DNA of 64,000 nucleotides from Acidobacteriota bacterium (GTDB lineage: Bacteria; Acidobacteriota; Terriglobia; Bryobacterales; Bryobacteraceae): the NCBI GenBank assembly GCA_026393985.1, contig JAPKZB010000093.1, positions 162,315-226,314 of the forward strand, given 5' to 3'. A program made the translations under genes and the position numbers. A model generated the notes under the pieces. The model saw only the letters and a program-made list of their open reading frames with translations. It did not search any database and was not told the origin of the DNA. Positions 39,017-48,413 of the stretch are shown here, piece by piece (the stretch's first letter is position 1; the number at the start of each line of letters is the position of its first letter).

Positions 39017-39892
39017 CTACTCCCCGTTCAGGATCAAATCGACGCGCCGGCTGACGTCACCCAGATACTTGGCGTCCCCACCCGGTAACTCTACGGTCGC
39101 ATAGCTCGAATAACCAATCTCACCGAGCGCCTTATGCACCTCTTTCCAATCGAGATCACCCTCGCGCAGGTCGACAAATTCAGGCACCCGCTTCCGGATC
39201 AGCGCATTGTTCTGGTTCTTGAAATCCTTGAGATGCACCTTCGCAATCCGCTTGCCCAGCGTCCGGATCCAGTCCTGCGGATAGCCGTAAAGCAGAATGT
39301 TCCCCACATCGAAATAGGCCGCCACGTACGGGCTCTTGAACTGGTCGACATACTGCGCAAACTCCATCGGCGAAAGCAGGAACTTATTCCACACATTCTC
39401 GACGCAGATCTTCACCTTCAACTTCTCGGCCAGCGGAATCAGCTTCTTAATCTGCACCACGCTCCGCGCATAGGCATCGCTATACCGCACGGTCTCATTC
39501 ACCACGGCCGGCACGAGCAGCACCGTATCGGCGCCCCACGCCGCCGCGTTCCGCAGGCTCGTCTCCATGCCCTTCATGCTCGCCGACACCGCCGCCGGGT
39601 CCGGCGACGACAGCGGATAGTTCCAGTGCGCCATGTTCATCACCGAGTGAATCTTCATGCCGGTCTTCTCGGACGCCTTCCGGATAGCGTCCACCTCGGC
39701 CGGATCTTCCGTGGTCTTGCCCTCAATCCCCTCAAATCCCGCGTCCTTGGCCATCTGGAAGCGCTCTTCATAAGAAAGCTTGCCAGGCAGCATGGTCACC
39801 AGCACCCCCTTCTTCACTGGAAGCCGAGTGGCCGCCGCCAGGGGGGTCGCGGCCAGGGCCGCGGATGCGCTCAGAAGGGTTCGCCGGGTCAT
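39017..39892 (-). CDS. Tat-exported sugar phosphate isomerase/epimerase-like TIM barrel
   Basis: A protein of about 291 residues in the xylose-isomerase-like TIM barrel family. The N-terminus MTRRTLLSASAALAATPL is a twin-arginine-like signal, so the enzyme is probably periplasmic. Barrel landmarks are FEGIEGKTTEDPAEVDAIR, the metal-binding Glu in KICVENVWNKF, YFDVGNILLYGYP, and KVHLKDFKNQ. An alternative start eight codons upstream (39916) would put the signal further in. In Acidobacteriota and Planctomycetota such exported isomerases accompany Gfo/Idh and DUF6807 proteins in sugar breakdown; a DUF6807 gene is divergent here, 45 bp away. Confidence 0.85.
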   Translation of the reverse strand: MTRRTLLSASAALAATPLAAATRLPVKKGVLVTMLPGKLSYEERFQMAKDAGFEGIEGKTTEDPAEVDAIRKASEKTGMKIHSVMNMAHWNYPLSSPDPAAVSASMKGMETSLRNAAAWGADTVLLVPAVVNETVRYSDAYARSVVQIKKLIPLAEKLKVKICVENVWNKFLLSPMEFAQYVDQFKSPYVAAYFDVGNILLYGYPQDWIRTLGKRIAKVHLKDFKNQNNALIRKRVPEFVDLREGDLDWKEVHKALGEIGYSSYATVELPGGDAKYLGDVSRRVDLILNGE

Positions 39893-39937
39893 CCTTCGAT
39901 GATATCGCTTCTCCATTCCGCGCTCACCTGTGGTCCA

Positions 39938-40894
39938 ATGACGTTGATGCAACTCCGGATTGGTCTCCTCTCGCTCGCCCTCGCCGCGACCGCCTTCTCC
40001 CAAGTCAAACTGAAACAGTCCTCCGACCGGATCTCGGTCGACATCGACGGCAAACCGTTCACCGAATTCTTCGTCGGCTCCGACGTCCCCAAGCCCTACC
40101 TCCACCCCCTCCGCGCCGCCAGCGGCAAAATCGTCACCCGCTCCTTCCCCATGGATGTCGTCGCCGGCGAAGCCAAGGACCATCCGCACCACCGCGGCCT
40201 CTGGTTCACCCACGGCCTGCTGAATCAGTACGACTTCTGGGCCAACGAAAAGAACCAGAAGGGCGCCGGCTCGAACGGCCGCGGCGTCGTCATCACCCGC
40301 CGCATCACCGAAGTTAAGGGCGGCAAAAAGAAGGGCACCGTTGCCGCCAACTTCGCCTGGCAGGATCTCAAAGGCCAGACCCTCCTTGACGAAACCCGCA
40401 CCATGACCTTCCACTCCCACCCCACCGAACGCTGGATCGACTTCGACATCACCCTCACCGCCGCCGCTCCCGTCACCTTCGGCGACACCAAAGAGGGCAC
40501 CTTCGCCATCCGCCTCACCACGGATCTTGAAGAGAAGCACACCGGCAAGATGCGCACCGCCGACGGCAAAATCGGCGAAAAAGCCGTCTGGGGCAAGCGC
40601 TCCCCCTGGGTCGACTACGCCGGAACCGTCGCCGGTGAACCCCTCGGCGTCGCCATCTTCGACCATCCCGCCAACCCCCGCCACCCCACCTACTGGCACT
40701 CCCGCGGCTACGGCCTGTTCGCCGCCAACCCCTTCGGCATCCACGACTTTGAAAACGACAAGACCAAGAGCGGCGACCTCGCCCTCGCCGCCGGCGAAAA
40801 ACTCCGCTTCCGCTACCGCGTCGTCATCCACCCCGGCGACGCCGAAGCCGCCAAGCTGGCCGACCACTACCAGAAGTGGTCGACCGCCAAGTAA
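39938..40894 (+). CDS. DUF6807 (PmoA-like) exported protein
   Basis: A protein of about 318 residues with a signal peptide (MQLRIGLLSLALAATAFSQ). It matches the DUF6807/PmoA family annotation seen in Planctomycetota and Acidobacteriota. Recognisable stretches are FTEFFVGSDVPKPYLHPLR, DHPHHRGLWFTHGLLN and YWHSRGYGLFAANPFGIHDF. The His-rich HPHHRG segment could bind metal. Start candidates are ATG 39938 and 39947; both give the same signal peptide. The family function is unknown, but it usually sits with sugar-oxidising or isomerising enzymes, consistent with the divergent isomerase gene. Its stop abuts the stop of the efflux pump gene. Confidence 0.82.
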   Translation: MTLMQLRIGLLSLALAATAFSQVKLKQSSDRISVDIDGKPFTEFFVGSDVPKPYLHPLRAASGKIVTRSFPMDVVAGEAKDHPHHRGLWFTHGLLNQYDFWANEKNQKGAGSNGRGVVITRRITEVKGGKKKGTVAANFAWQDLKGQTLLDETRTMTFHSHPTERWIDFDITLTAAAPVTFGDTKEGTFAIRLTTDLEEKHTGKMRTADGKIGEKAVWGKRSPWVDYAGTVAGEPLGVAIFDHPANPRHPTYWHSRGYGLFAANPFGIHDFENDKTKSGDLALAAGEKLRFRYRVVIHPGDAEAAKLADHYQKWSTAK

Positions 40895-43800
40895 TCAGGC
40901 CCGCTTCCGAAACCACCCGTACATCGCCGGCAGCAGAAACAGCGTCAACATCGTTGACGAAGTGAGTCCCCCAATCACCACCGTCGCCAGCGGGCGCTGC
41001 ACCTCAGCGCCCGCCGACGTCGAAAGCGCCATCGGCAGGAATCCCAGCGCCGCCACCAGCGCCGTCATCAACACCGGCCGCAACCGCGCCGCCGCCCCCG
41101 CCCGGATGGCATGCTCCACGTCCCCCCCGCTCTCCTCGAGCAGCCGGTTAATCTGGCTCACCATCACAATCCCGTTCAGCACCGCCACCCCAAACAGCGC
41201 AATAAACCCAATCGACGCCGACAGGTTCAGGTTCATCTCCCGCAGCCACAGCGCCGCCACCCCGCCCACCAGCGCAAACGGCACGTTGGCCAGAATCAGC
41301 ATCGCCTGCCGGAAGGAGTTGAACGTCAGGTACAGCAGCCCGAAAATCATCACGAGCGAAGCCGGCAGCACCAGCGCCAGCCGCTTGGTAGCCCGCGCCT
41401 GATTCTCAAACTGCCCGCCCCAATCGACAAAGTAACCCGCCGGCACCGGCATCGCCGCCCCCACCTTCTGCTGCGCCTCGGCCACAAAGCCCCCCAGGTC
41501 CCGCCCGCGCACGTTGGCCTGCACCACAATCCGCCGCTGCCCGTTCTCCCGGTTGATCATCTCCGGCCCCCGCGCCACGCTCACCTTCGCCACCTGCCCC
41601 AACGTCACCCGCTCCCCGCCCGGTGCCCGCATCCGGATCTGCCGTAGCGCCTCCGGCGTCCGCCGGTACTCCTCCGGCAGCTTGATCACAATCGGAAACC
41701 GCCGCTGCCCTTCGATCATCTCGGAAACGTGCTGGCCGCCCACCGCTGCCTCCACCACCTCCCGCACCTCCGCCACGTTCATCCCATAGCGCGCCAACGC
41801 CGCCACCTCCGGCTCCACCCGCAGCTCAGCCGTACCCGAAATCACCTCCATCTGCGTATCCGCCGCCCCCGGCGTCTGTTCGAGCGCCCGCAGCGCCTTC
41901 TGCGCCAACTGCTCCAGCACCGCCGCATCCTCGCCAAAAATCTTCACCGCCACATCGGCCTTGATCCCGGAGATCGTCTCATCGAGCCGCATCGCCATCG
42001 GCTGCGTAAAGTTATACGCCACCCCCGGCACCGCCTGCAGCCGCTCGTCCAGCTTCGCAATCAACCCCTCTTTGGTCTTCGCCGTCGTCCACTGCTCCAC
42101 CGGCTTGAGCAGAATATACACGTCCCCTTCGCTGATGCTCATCGCGTCCAGCGCCAGATCGCTCCGCCCCAGCTTGGTCACCACGCCCAGCACCTCCGGA
42201 AACGTCAGAACCACCTTCTCCACCTGCGTGCTCAGCGCCACGGACTCGCTCAGCGAAATCCCGGGCAGCTTCTTCGTCTGAATCAGAATCGAGCCTTCTT
42301 CAAGACGCGGCATGAACTCCGTCCCAATGAATCCCAACGACCCGATCGCCGTCACCGCCAGCAGCGCACCCATCGCCAGCGTCCACCGCCGGTGGTGCAG
42401 CACCCCATCGAGCACCCGCTCGTAACCCCGCCGCACCTTCTCAAACCAGCCTTCGTCCGTGTGCGGCTTTACCCCGCCGGCCATCACGAAACTCGCCAGC
42501 ACCGGCATCGCCACCAGCGCCAGCACCAAACTGCCGAGCAGCGCCGAACACACCGTCACCGCCATCGGCCGGAACAGCCTCCCCTCCAAACCCTCCAGGA
42601 AAAACAGCGGCAGATAGACGGCAATAATAATCCCCACCGCAAACACAATCGGCCGCGCCACATCCTGCGCCGCATGGCGTAGCGTGTCGATCACCGACTC
42701 GTGATCCCGCATCGCCAGCCGCGCCACGGCGCTCTCCATCATCACCACCGCCCCATCGACGATCATCCCGAAGTCCACCGCCCCCAGGCTCATCAGATTG
42801 GCCGAAATACCGAAGTAGCGCATACCAATAAAGCCGATCAACATCGACAGCGGAATCACCAGCGCCACCAGCAGCGCCGCCCGCACGTTGCCAAGAAACA
42901 CGAGCAGCACCAGAATCACCAGCGCCCCCGCCTCCATCAGGTTCTGCCGCACGGTCGCAATGGTCCGGTTGATCACCTCGCTCTGGTCGTAGAACGGCAC
43001 CAGCTTCACGCCCTCCGGCACGCGGATCTGCCCCAGCCGCTGCTTCACCCGGTCAATCACGTTGCGCCCGTTCTCCCCCTTCAGCATCACGGCCACGCCG
43101 CCCACGGTCTCCCCCTTGCCGTCGCGCAGAATCGCCCCCTGCCGCTGCCGGCCGCCCGTCCGGATCTGCGCCACGTTGCCCAACAGCACCGGCGTCCCCG
43201 CCACCGTCTTCAGCACAATCCGGCTCAAACTCTCCCGCTGCTGCACGCGGCCCAGGCCAATAATCGTGTACTGCTCCGAGGCGTGTTCAATGTAGCCGCC
43301 GCCGAAGTTTTCGTTGTTGTCCGCAATCCGGTCAAAAACGTCCTTCACCGTGAGCCCATACTGTTCAAGCGCCCGCGGATCCACCACCACCTCCACCTGC
43401 TCGGTCTCCCCGCCCCACGAATCGACTTCATTGATGCCCCGCACGCTCCGCAGCTGCGGCTTGATCTGCCACTCCTGCAGCGTCTTGCGCGCGAGCGGCG
43501 ACAGCCGGTCGGTCTCCACCGTGTACTGATACACCTCGCCGAACACCGTCGCCAGCGGCCCCAGCCCAGGCTCGAGACCCTTGGGCAGCCGCGTCCGCAC
43601 CTCCTGCAGCCGCTCGTTGATGAACTGCCGGGCCACCAGCGTGTTCACGTCGTCTTCAAACATCACGGTGACAATCGACAAGCCAAACTTCGACACGCTG
43701 CGCACCCCGGAATTGCGTGGAATGCCCAGCAGCGTGGTCTCAATCGGGTAGCTCACCATCTGCTCAACCTCGGCCGCCGCCATCGCCGGGCATTCTGTAA

Positions 43801-43945
43801 TCACACTCACCTGGTTATTCGTCAGGTCCGGAAAAGCCTCAATCGGAATCTCCGCCAGACAGTACAACCCGTATCCCGTTACCGCCAACAGGAAACCAAT
43901 CACCAGCAGCCGGTTGGCCAAAGCAAAATTGATCAGAGCCGCCAC
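40895..43945 (-). CDS. czcA: CzcA-type heavy-metal efflux RND permease
   Basis: A 1016-residue inner-membrane proton/metal antiporter of the HME-RND group. The start is GTG 43945. The TM4 charged signature is VDFGMIVDGAVVMMES, and the porter motif resembles CzcA/CnrA (QPMAMRLDETISGIKADVAVKIFG has the CzcA-like Arg/Gly pattern; only part is quoted by position, about residues 640-665), not the Met-rich CusA copper path. This suggests Co/Zn/Cd/Ni export. Twelve membrane segments and two large periplasmic loops are evident. It starts 2 bp after the adaptor gene and completes a C-B-A operon transcribed leftward. The metal is inferred, not proven. Confidence 0.9.
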   Translation of the reverse strand: MAALINFALANRLLVIGFLLAVTGYGLYCLAEIPIEAFPDLTNNQVSVITECPAMAAAEVEQMVSYPIETTLLGIPRNSGVRSVSKFGLSIVTVMFEDDVNTLVARQFINERLQEVRTRLPKGLEPGLGPLATVFGEVYQYTVETDRLSPLARKTLQEWQIKPQLRSVRGINEVDSWGGETEQVEVVVDPRALEQYGLTVKDVFDRIADNNENFGGGYIEHASEQYTIIGLGRVQQRESLSRIVLKTVAGTPVLLGNVAQIRTGGRQRQGAILRDGKGETVGGVAVMLKGENGRNVIDRVKQRLGQIRVPEGVKLVPFYDQSEVINRTIATVRQNLMEAGALVILVLLVFLGNVRAALLVALVIPLSMLIGFIGMRYFGISANLMSLGAVDFGMIVDGAVVMMESAVARLAMRDHESVIDTLRHAAQDVARPIVFAVGIIIAVYLPLFFLEGLEGRLFRPMAVTVCSALLGSLVLALVAMPVLASFVMAGGVKPHTDEGWFEKVRRGYERVLDGVLHHRRWTLAMGALLAVTAIGSLGFIGTEFMPRLEEGSILIQTKKLPGISLSESVALSTQVEKVVLTFPEVLGVVTKLGRSDLALDAMSISEGDVYILLKPVEQWTTAKTKEGLIAKLDERLQAVPGVAYNFTQPMAMRLDETISGIKADVAVKIFGEDAAVLEQLAQKALRALEQTPGAADTQMEVISGTAELRVEPEVAALARYGMNVAEVREVVEAAVGGQHVSEMIEGQRRFPIVIKLPEEYRRTPEALRQIRMRAPGGERVTLGQVAKVSVARGPEMINRENGQRRIVVQANVRGRDLGGFVAEAQQKVGAAMPVPAGYFVDWGGQFENQARATKRLALVLPASLVMIFGLLYLTFNSFRQAMLILANVPFALVGGVAALWLREMNLNLSASIGFIALFGVAVLNGIVMVSQINRLLEESGGDVEHAIRAGAAARLRPVLMTALVAALGFLPMALSTSAGAEVQRPLATVVIGGLTSSTMLTLFLLPAMYGWFRKRA

Positions 43946-43947
43946 GC

Positions 43948-45159
43948 CTACTCCTCCGCCAGCGACGATTTAAACATCTGCGACTTCAAAACGAACCCGC
44001 CCCGGCTCACCACCCGGTCCCCCGCCGCCAATCCTTCCAAAACCTCTACCAGTTCCCCCTGCGTCCGCCCCGTGCGCACCGGCCGCACCGCGTACCGCCC
44101 CTCGCCCTTGTCCAGAAACACTACCGCCTGCCCGTTCATATCCTGCAGCGCCCCCGGCGGCACAAACAGCGCCTCGGTGCTCCCGCCCGCGGCAATCTCC
44201 GCCACCCCGTACATCTCCGGCCGCAGCCGCTGCCCGGGGTTGGCCAACACAATCCGCGCCGGCGCCGTCCGCGTCTCCGGGTCGAGTTGATCGCCCAGCC
44301 GCACCACCCGTCCGGCGAACACCTCCTCCGGATACGCCTGCACCCGCACCGCCGCGCTCATCCCCGCCCGGACTTTGCCCAGCATCTCCTCGGGCAGCGC
44401 CGCAATCATCCACACCGTCGACAGGTCGCTCACCTCGAGCACCCGGTCGGCCGCCTTCAGCATCGCCCCGGTCGAGGTGTCCCGCTTGGTCACCACCCCG
44501 CCGTTGCGCGTCTTCACCGGCACCATGTCTTCTTCATGAACAAACTCGCCCGGCTTATGGTCCGGATGGTCGTCGGCCGGCACATCGAGAAACTCCACCA
44601 GATGCACCCGGGTCCGCTCCAGTTCAATCTCGGCGTTCTTCACCGCCGAAACCGCATCGCGCAGTTGCGCCTCCGCCAACTCGGTCTGCTCAAGCGACGC
44701 GGCTTTCAGTTGGTACAGCCGCTGCTGGCGATCCCGGTTCCGCTGCGCGAAGGCGCGCTGCGACTGCGCCTTGGCCAGGTCCGTCTTCGCGCGCTGATAC
44801 TCGCTCCGCGCCTCGTGGACCTCGTGCGAATGCAGCCGCGCCACCACCTGGCCGGCGCTGATGCGGTCGCCCACATTCACCAGCAGCTGCAGCACCCGGC
44901 CGTCCACGAACGAGTCCACATGCCACGTGCGCTCCTCGTTCACCGTCAGCCGGCCGTTTACCCGCACGAGCAGCGGCTCGCTGTGCTTTTCCACCTCGAC
45001 CGACACAATGTTCCCGCTCTGGATCATCGCCGCGTCCAGGCGCACCTCGCCCGGCGTCTTGGCCGGTTCGGCCGGGGCCGGCGCCGCCGCCTCCGGTTTG
45101 GCCGCCTCCTTCCCGCATGCCGCCAACAACAGTACCGCCGCCATCCAACCGTATCTCAT
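43948..45159 (-). CDS. czcB: RND periplasmic adaptor lipoprotein (CzcB-type)
   Basis: A 403-residue membrane fusion protein that links the pump to the outer-membrane channel. The signal ends in a lipobox (AVLLLAACGKEA), so it should be a lipoprotein anchored by Cys15. Following an Ala/Pro-rich linker it has a barrel-sandwich domain (WHVDSFVDGRVLQLLVNVGD) and a long coiled-coil hairpin (SEYQRAKTDLAKAQSQ to about residue 190). A His-containing loop (VPADDHPDHKPGEFVHEED) could chelate metal before delivery. Beta-barrel and membrane-proximal domains follow. It overlaps the channel gene by 4 bp. Confidence 0.92.
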   Translation of the reverse strand: MRYGWMAAVLLLAACGKEAAKPEAAAPAPAEPAKTPGEVRLDAAMIQSGNIVSVEVEKHSEPLLVRVNGRLTVNEERTWHVDSFVDGRVLQLLVNVGDRISAGQVVARLHSHEVHEARSEYQRAKTDLAKAQSQRAFAQRNRDRQQRLYQLKAASLEQTELAEAQLRDAVSAVKNAEIELERTRVHLVEFLDVPADDHPDHKPGEFVHEEDMVPVKTRNGGVVTKRDTSTGAMLKAADRVLEVSDLSTVWMIAALPEEMLGKVRAGMSAAVRVQAYPEEVFAGRVVRLGDQLDPETRTAPARIVLANPGQRLRPEMYGVAEIAAGGSTEALFVPPGALQDMNGQAVVFLDKGEGRYAVRPVRTGRTQGELVEVLEGLAAGDRVVSRGGFVLKSQMFKSSLAEE

Positions 45160-46364
45160 TGGTTCGCCCCCATCGCCGTCTCCAGATTCACCACGGCCAG
45201 CCGGTAGTCCACCAGCGCCTGCACATATACCAACTGCGTCTCCAACTGCAGCCGCTGCGCGTCCAGCAGCCGCAACAGATCCGTGCCGCCTTCGCGGTAG
45301 GCCGCCGCGGCAATCCGCGCCGTCTCCTCGGCCTGCTGCCGCAGCGGTCCCAGCGTCTCGTCCACCTGCTTGCGGCGCATCCGTACCTCAACCTCAGCCG
45401 TCTGCAGCTCAGCCTTCACCAGCGCCTCGCCCGCCTTCAAACCGTTCTCCGCCACCCGGATCTCCGCCACCGCCGCCGCCACGTTGCCCTGGTTGCGGTT
45501 GTTCACCGGCAGGTCCATCTGCAAACCCACCAGCGCCGTATCCTGCCCCATCGTCCGCTTGTAGCCGCCCAGCACGTCGTAGTTCGGCCGCGCCTGCGCC
45601 ACCTGCAACTGTTGATTGGCCCGCGCCGCGGCAATCACCCGCCGGGCCACGGCCAGCTCCCCGCGCTCGTTCAGCGCCTTGTCCACCTCGGCCGCCGGCG
45701 GCGGCGCGGCCCCCTCCAGCTCATCCACCAACTCCACGGCGCCGAATTCGCTCCGCCCCATCTCCCGCAGCAGCGCAATCCGCGCCCGCTCCGCCGCCAA
45801 ATCCGTGTTGTTCGCCGCCAGCGCGAACCGTTCGGCCTCAAGCCGCACTCGGATCAGGTCCGCCTCCGCCATCGCCCCCTCCCGTACCCGGATCTGGTGG
45901 TAGTCCACTATTTGCGCGAAGGTAGTCCGCGTCTCGGCATACACCTTCCGCGCCCGCTCCGCCCCAATCGCCACCCACCACGCCTGCTTCACCCGCGCGA
46001 CCAACTGCTGCCGTAGCAGCACCCGCGCGCTCTCGGCCACCTGCCGGTTCACCCCCGCCAACTCCGTGCGGAATTGGCGCTTCCGCGCCGTCTCAATCGT
46101 CTGCTGCACCCACACAAAGTTGTCCGTGTCCCGCGGGTAAGAAAACGGACCCTGCCAGCTCCCCCGCAGATTTTCGATCTGGAACGCCAACCGGGGATTC
46201 GGACGCAGTGCCGCCTGCTCCAGCAGGCCCTGCGCGGTCCCGATGCGCCCGTCGGCGGCCGCCAGCAGCGGATGCCTTTCAACCGTCTCGGCGATCGCCC
46301 GGGCTAGCGTCAAAGGCTCAGCCCAGAGAATTGGGGTGGTAAAGAGCAGTACTAGGAGGCGCAA
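45156..46364 (-). CDS. czcC: TolC-family outer-membrane efflux protein (CzcC-type)
   Basis: A 402-residue TolC/OEP-family channel subunit. It begins with a signal peptide (RLLVLLFTTPILWAEP) and two OEP repeats of long alpha-helical hairpins: LTLARAIAETVERHPLLAAAD at the front, KQVDETLGPLRQQAEETARI and DLLRLLDAQRLQLETQLVYV near the end. The likely start is a TTG at 46364 without a clear Shine-Dalgarno; an ATG is not available before the signal. It is the first gene of the efflux operon and is divergent from the DUF1549 gene, 103 bp away, where the operon promoter should be. Confidence 0.9.
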   Translation of the reverse strand: MRLLVLLFTTPILWAEPLTLARAIAETVERHPLLAAADGRIGTAQGLLEQAALRPNPRLAFQIENLRGSWQGPFSYPRDTDNFVWVQQTIETARKRQFRTELAGVNRQVAESARVLLRQQLVARVKQAWWVAIGAERARKVYAETRTTFAQIVDYHQIRVREGAMAEADLIRVRLEAERFALAANNTDLAAERARIALLREMGRSEFGAVELVDELEGAAPPPAAEVDKALNERGELAVARRVIAAARANQQLQVAQARPNYDVLGGYKRTMGQDTALVGLQMDLPVNNRNQGNVAAAVAEIRVAENGLKAGEALVKAELQTAEVEVRMRRKQVDETLGPLRQQAEETARIAAAAYREGGTDLLRLLDAQRLQLETQLVYVQALVDYRLAVVNLETAMGANQ

Positions 46365-46467
46365 TGTGACGATCTTACCAGACCGTCAAATTACCTTAGG
46401 CTGCAAAACTCTCGGAACAAAATCGGGTTTGGTAGCCTAGACTGATCTCAAAGCGGGGATTTTTAAT

Positions 46468-48402
46468 ATGAGACGAATGCACTGGGCCGCGGCCCTGTCG
46501 TTTACGCTTGCCCTCAGTGGGCAGGATGGCCCTGCTCCGCAGGAGCAGGAAACCGAGCAACCACTGGCGGTCGAACACGCCGAATGCAGTTACTTTAGCG
46601 CTCCGGCCATGAAGCTGCGGGCCGACTGGAGCCACGCCGCCCGCATCGGGCGCCTCAGTCAGGAGACCATCCGGGTCGCCGCCCTGCTCAGCAGCGCCGG
46701 CGGGCCAGGGCGCGCCGCCACCGGCGACAGCAGCAATCTGGTGGACCGCAACATCTTCGGCGTGCTGCGCCAACGAGGTATCGAATCCGCCCGGCGTGCC
46801 AACGATTACGAGTTTTTCCGCCGCATTAACCTCGACCTCACCGGCCGCGTCCCCACCGTCGCCAAACTCAACGCCTTCGTCGCCGACCCCGACCCCGAGA
46901 AACGCGCCAAGGCCATCGACGAACTGCTCGCCAGCCCGGAATGGGTAGACAAGTGGACCATGTTCTTCGGCGACCTGTTCCGCAACACGGACTTTGTCCG
47001 CGCCACCGATACCAACCGCTTCGCCGATGGCCGCGAAGCCTTCTTCCGGTGGATCAAGGACTCGCTCGCCGCCAACCGCCCCTATAGCCAGATGGCGTCA
47101 ACGCTCATCGCCGCGCGCGGAGAGAATTCGTTTGAACGCGGTGAGCTGAACTGGCAGGTCGGCAACCGGGTCACCAACGGGCCCGCCCAGGATATGTACG
47201 ACCAGATGGCCGCCATGACCGCCGAGACGTTCCTCGGCGTCAGCCACTTCAACTGCATCCTATGCCACAACGGGCGCGGACACGTCGACACACTTTCGCT
47301 CTGGGGCCGCACCGCCTCCCGCGCCCAGGCCTACGGCTTCGCCGCCTACTTCTCGCAGACGGCCCTGGCCCTGGTCCGCCCGGTCTCCACCAACAACAAC
47401 TACTATTACTGGAACGTCAACTTCAACGCCCGCGGCTCTTACGCCCTCGGCACCACCACCGGCAACCGGCCCCCGCGGACCCGGTTCGGCTCGAGCAATA
47501 CCGTGGCCCCCGAGTACCCCTTTACCGCCTCTGCCGCGCCTCCCCTCGCTGCGGGAGACAACTGGCGCGAGGCCGCCGCCCGCGCCGTCGTCAACGACCC
47601 GCTCTTCGCCCGCGCCGCCGTCAACTACCTGTGGAAGGAGCTCATGGTCCGCGGCCTCGTCGAGCCGGTCAACCAGTTGGATCCCGCCCGCCTCGATCCC
47701 GACAACCCGCCCCCCGCCCCCTGGACCCTGCAACCCTCAAACGCCCGGCTACTCAAGGAGCTGGGCGAGTTCTTCGCCGCCAACAAATTCGACCTCAAAG
47801 CCGTCATGCGCCTGATCACGACTTCGGACGCCTATCAGCTCTCCGCCCGCTACGACGGCGATTGGAATCCGGCCTGGGAAAATCTGCACGCCCGGCGCTT
47901 GGTACGCCGCCTCAGTGCCGAAGAGTTGCATGACGCTCTCGTGCAGACCAGCAGGATTCCGGCCACCATCACCTTCGCGGTCAACGCGAACGACCGCACC
48001 CAGACCCGGACCGTCAACTGGGCCATGCAGATCCCCTCCCCCAGCGCCCGCGGCGGTTCGGCGGCCTTCCTGAGCGCCTTCTACCCCGGCAACCGGGAGG
48101 ATTACGACCGGCGCTCCGACGGCTCCGACCTGCAGGCGCTCGCCCTGATGAACAACACGTTCCTCGTCAACCGCACCCGCGCCACCGGCGCCGGTGCCAC
48201 CGCCAGCCTCCTCCGGCAGGTCATCAACCTCGACGAACGGCAGCTGGTCGAGACGCTGTATCTCAACGTCCTCTCCCGCTTTCCCAATGAGACCGAACGG
48301 GCGGCCGGCATCGCCGCCCTCAGCAATGGCAACCGGGGCCAGCAGGCGGAGAATCTCCTGTGGACCCTTTACAACAAGGTGGATTTCACCTTCAACTATT
48401 AA
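46468..48402 (+). CDS. DUF1549/DUF1553 exported protein with CXXCH heme motif
   Basis: A 644-residue exported protein. The signal peptide is MHWAAALSFTLALSG. DUF1549 follows (EFFRRINLDLTGRVPTVAKL to about residue 250). A CILCH motif near residue 267 (NCILCHNGRGHVD) could attach heme c. The DUF1553 part includes FDLKAVMRLITTSDAYQLS and ALALMNNTFLVNRT. In Planctomycetota and Acidobacteriota these proteins are nearly always followed by a DUF1501 gene, as here with 11 bp between. The pair's function is unproven; an electron-transfer or sulfatase-like surface role has been proposed from domain content. The ribosome site is GGGGA, 9 bp upstream. Confidence 0.88.
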   Translation: MRRMHWAAALSFTLALSGQDGPAPQEQETEQPLAVEHAECSYFSAPAMKLRADWSHAARIGRLSQETIRVAALLSSAGGPGRAATGDSSNLVDRNIFGVLRQRGIESARRANDYEFFRRINLDLTGRVPTVAKLNAFVADPDPEKRAKAIDELLASPEWVDKWTMFFGDLFRNTDFVRATDTNRFADGREAFFRWIKDSLAANRPYSQMASTLIAARGENSFERGELNWQVGNRVTNGPAQDMYDQMAAMTAETFLGVSHFNCILCHNGRGHVDTLSLWGRTASRAQAYGFAAYFSQTALALVRPVSTNNNYYYWNVNFNARGSYALGTTTGNRPPRTRFGSSNTVAPEYPFTASAAPPLAAGDNWREAAARAVVNDPLFARAAVNYLWKELMVRGLVEPVNQLDPARLDPDNPPPAPWTLQPSNARLLKELGEFFAANKFDLKAVMRLITTSDAYQLSARYDGDWNPAWENLHARRLVRRLSAEELHDALVQTSRIPATITFAVNANDRTQTRTVNWAMQIPSPSARGGSAAFLSAFYPGNREDYDRRSDGSDLQALALMNNTFLVNRTRATGAGATASLLRQVINLDERQLVETLYLNVLSRFPNETERAAGIAALSNGNRGQQAENLLWTLYNKVDFTFNY

Positions 48403-48413
48403 GGAGCCCCGCC

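Noticed and set aside
39134..39937. An upstream extension of the DUF6807 frame giving 586 residues.
   Set aside because: The extra part is antisense to the isomerase gene and is Arg/His-rich; the signal peptide begins at 39938-39947.
41729..44290. Long plus-strand frames opposite the czcA and czcB genes.
   Set aside because: They are His/Arg/Pro-rich shadows of the efflux genes without any recognisable domain.
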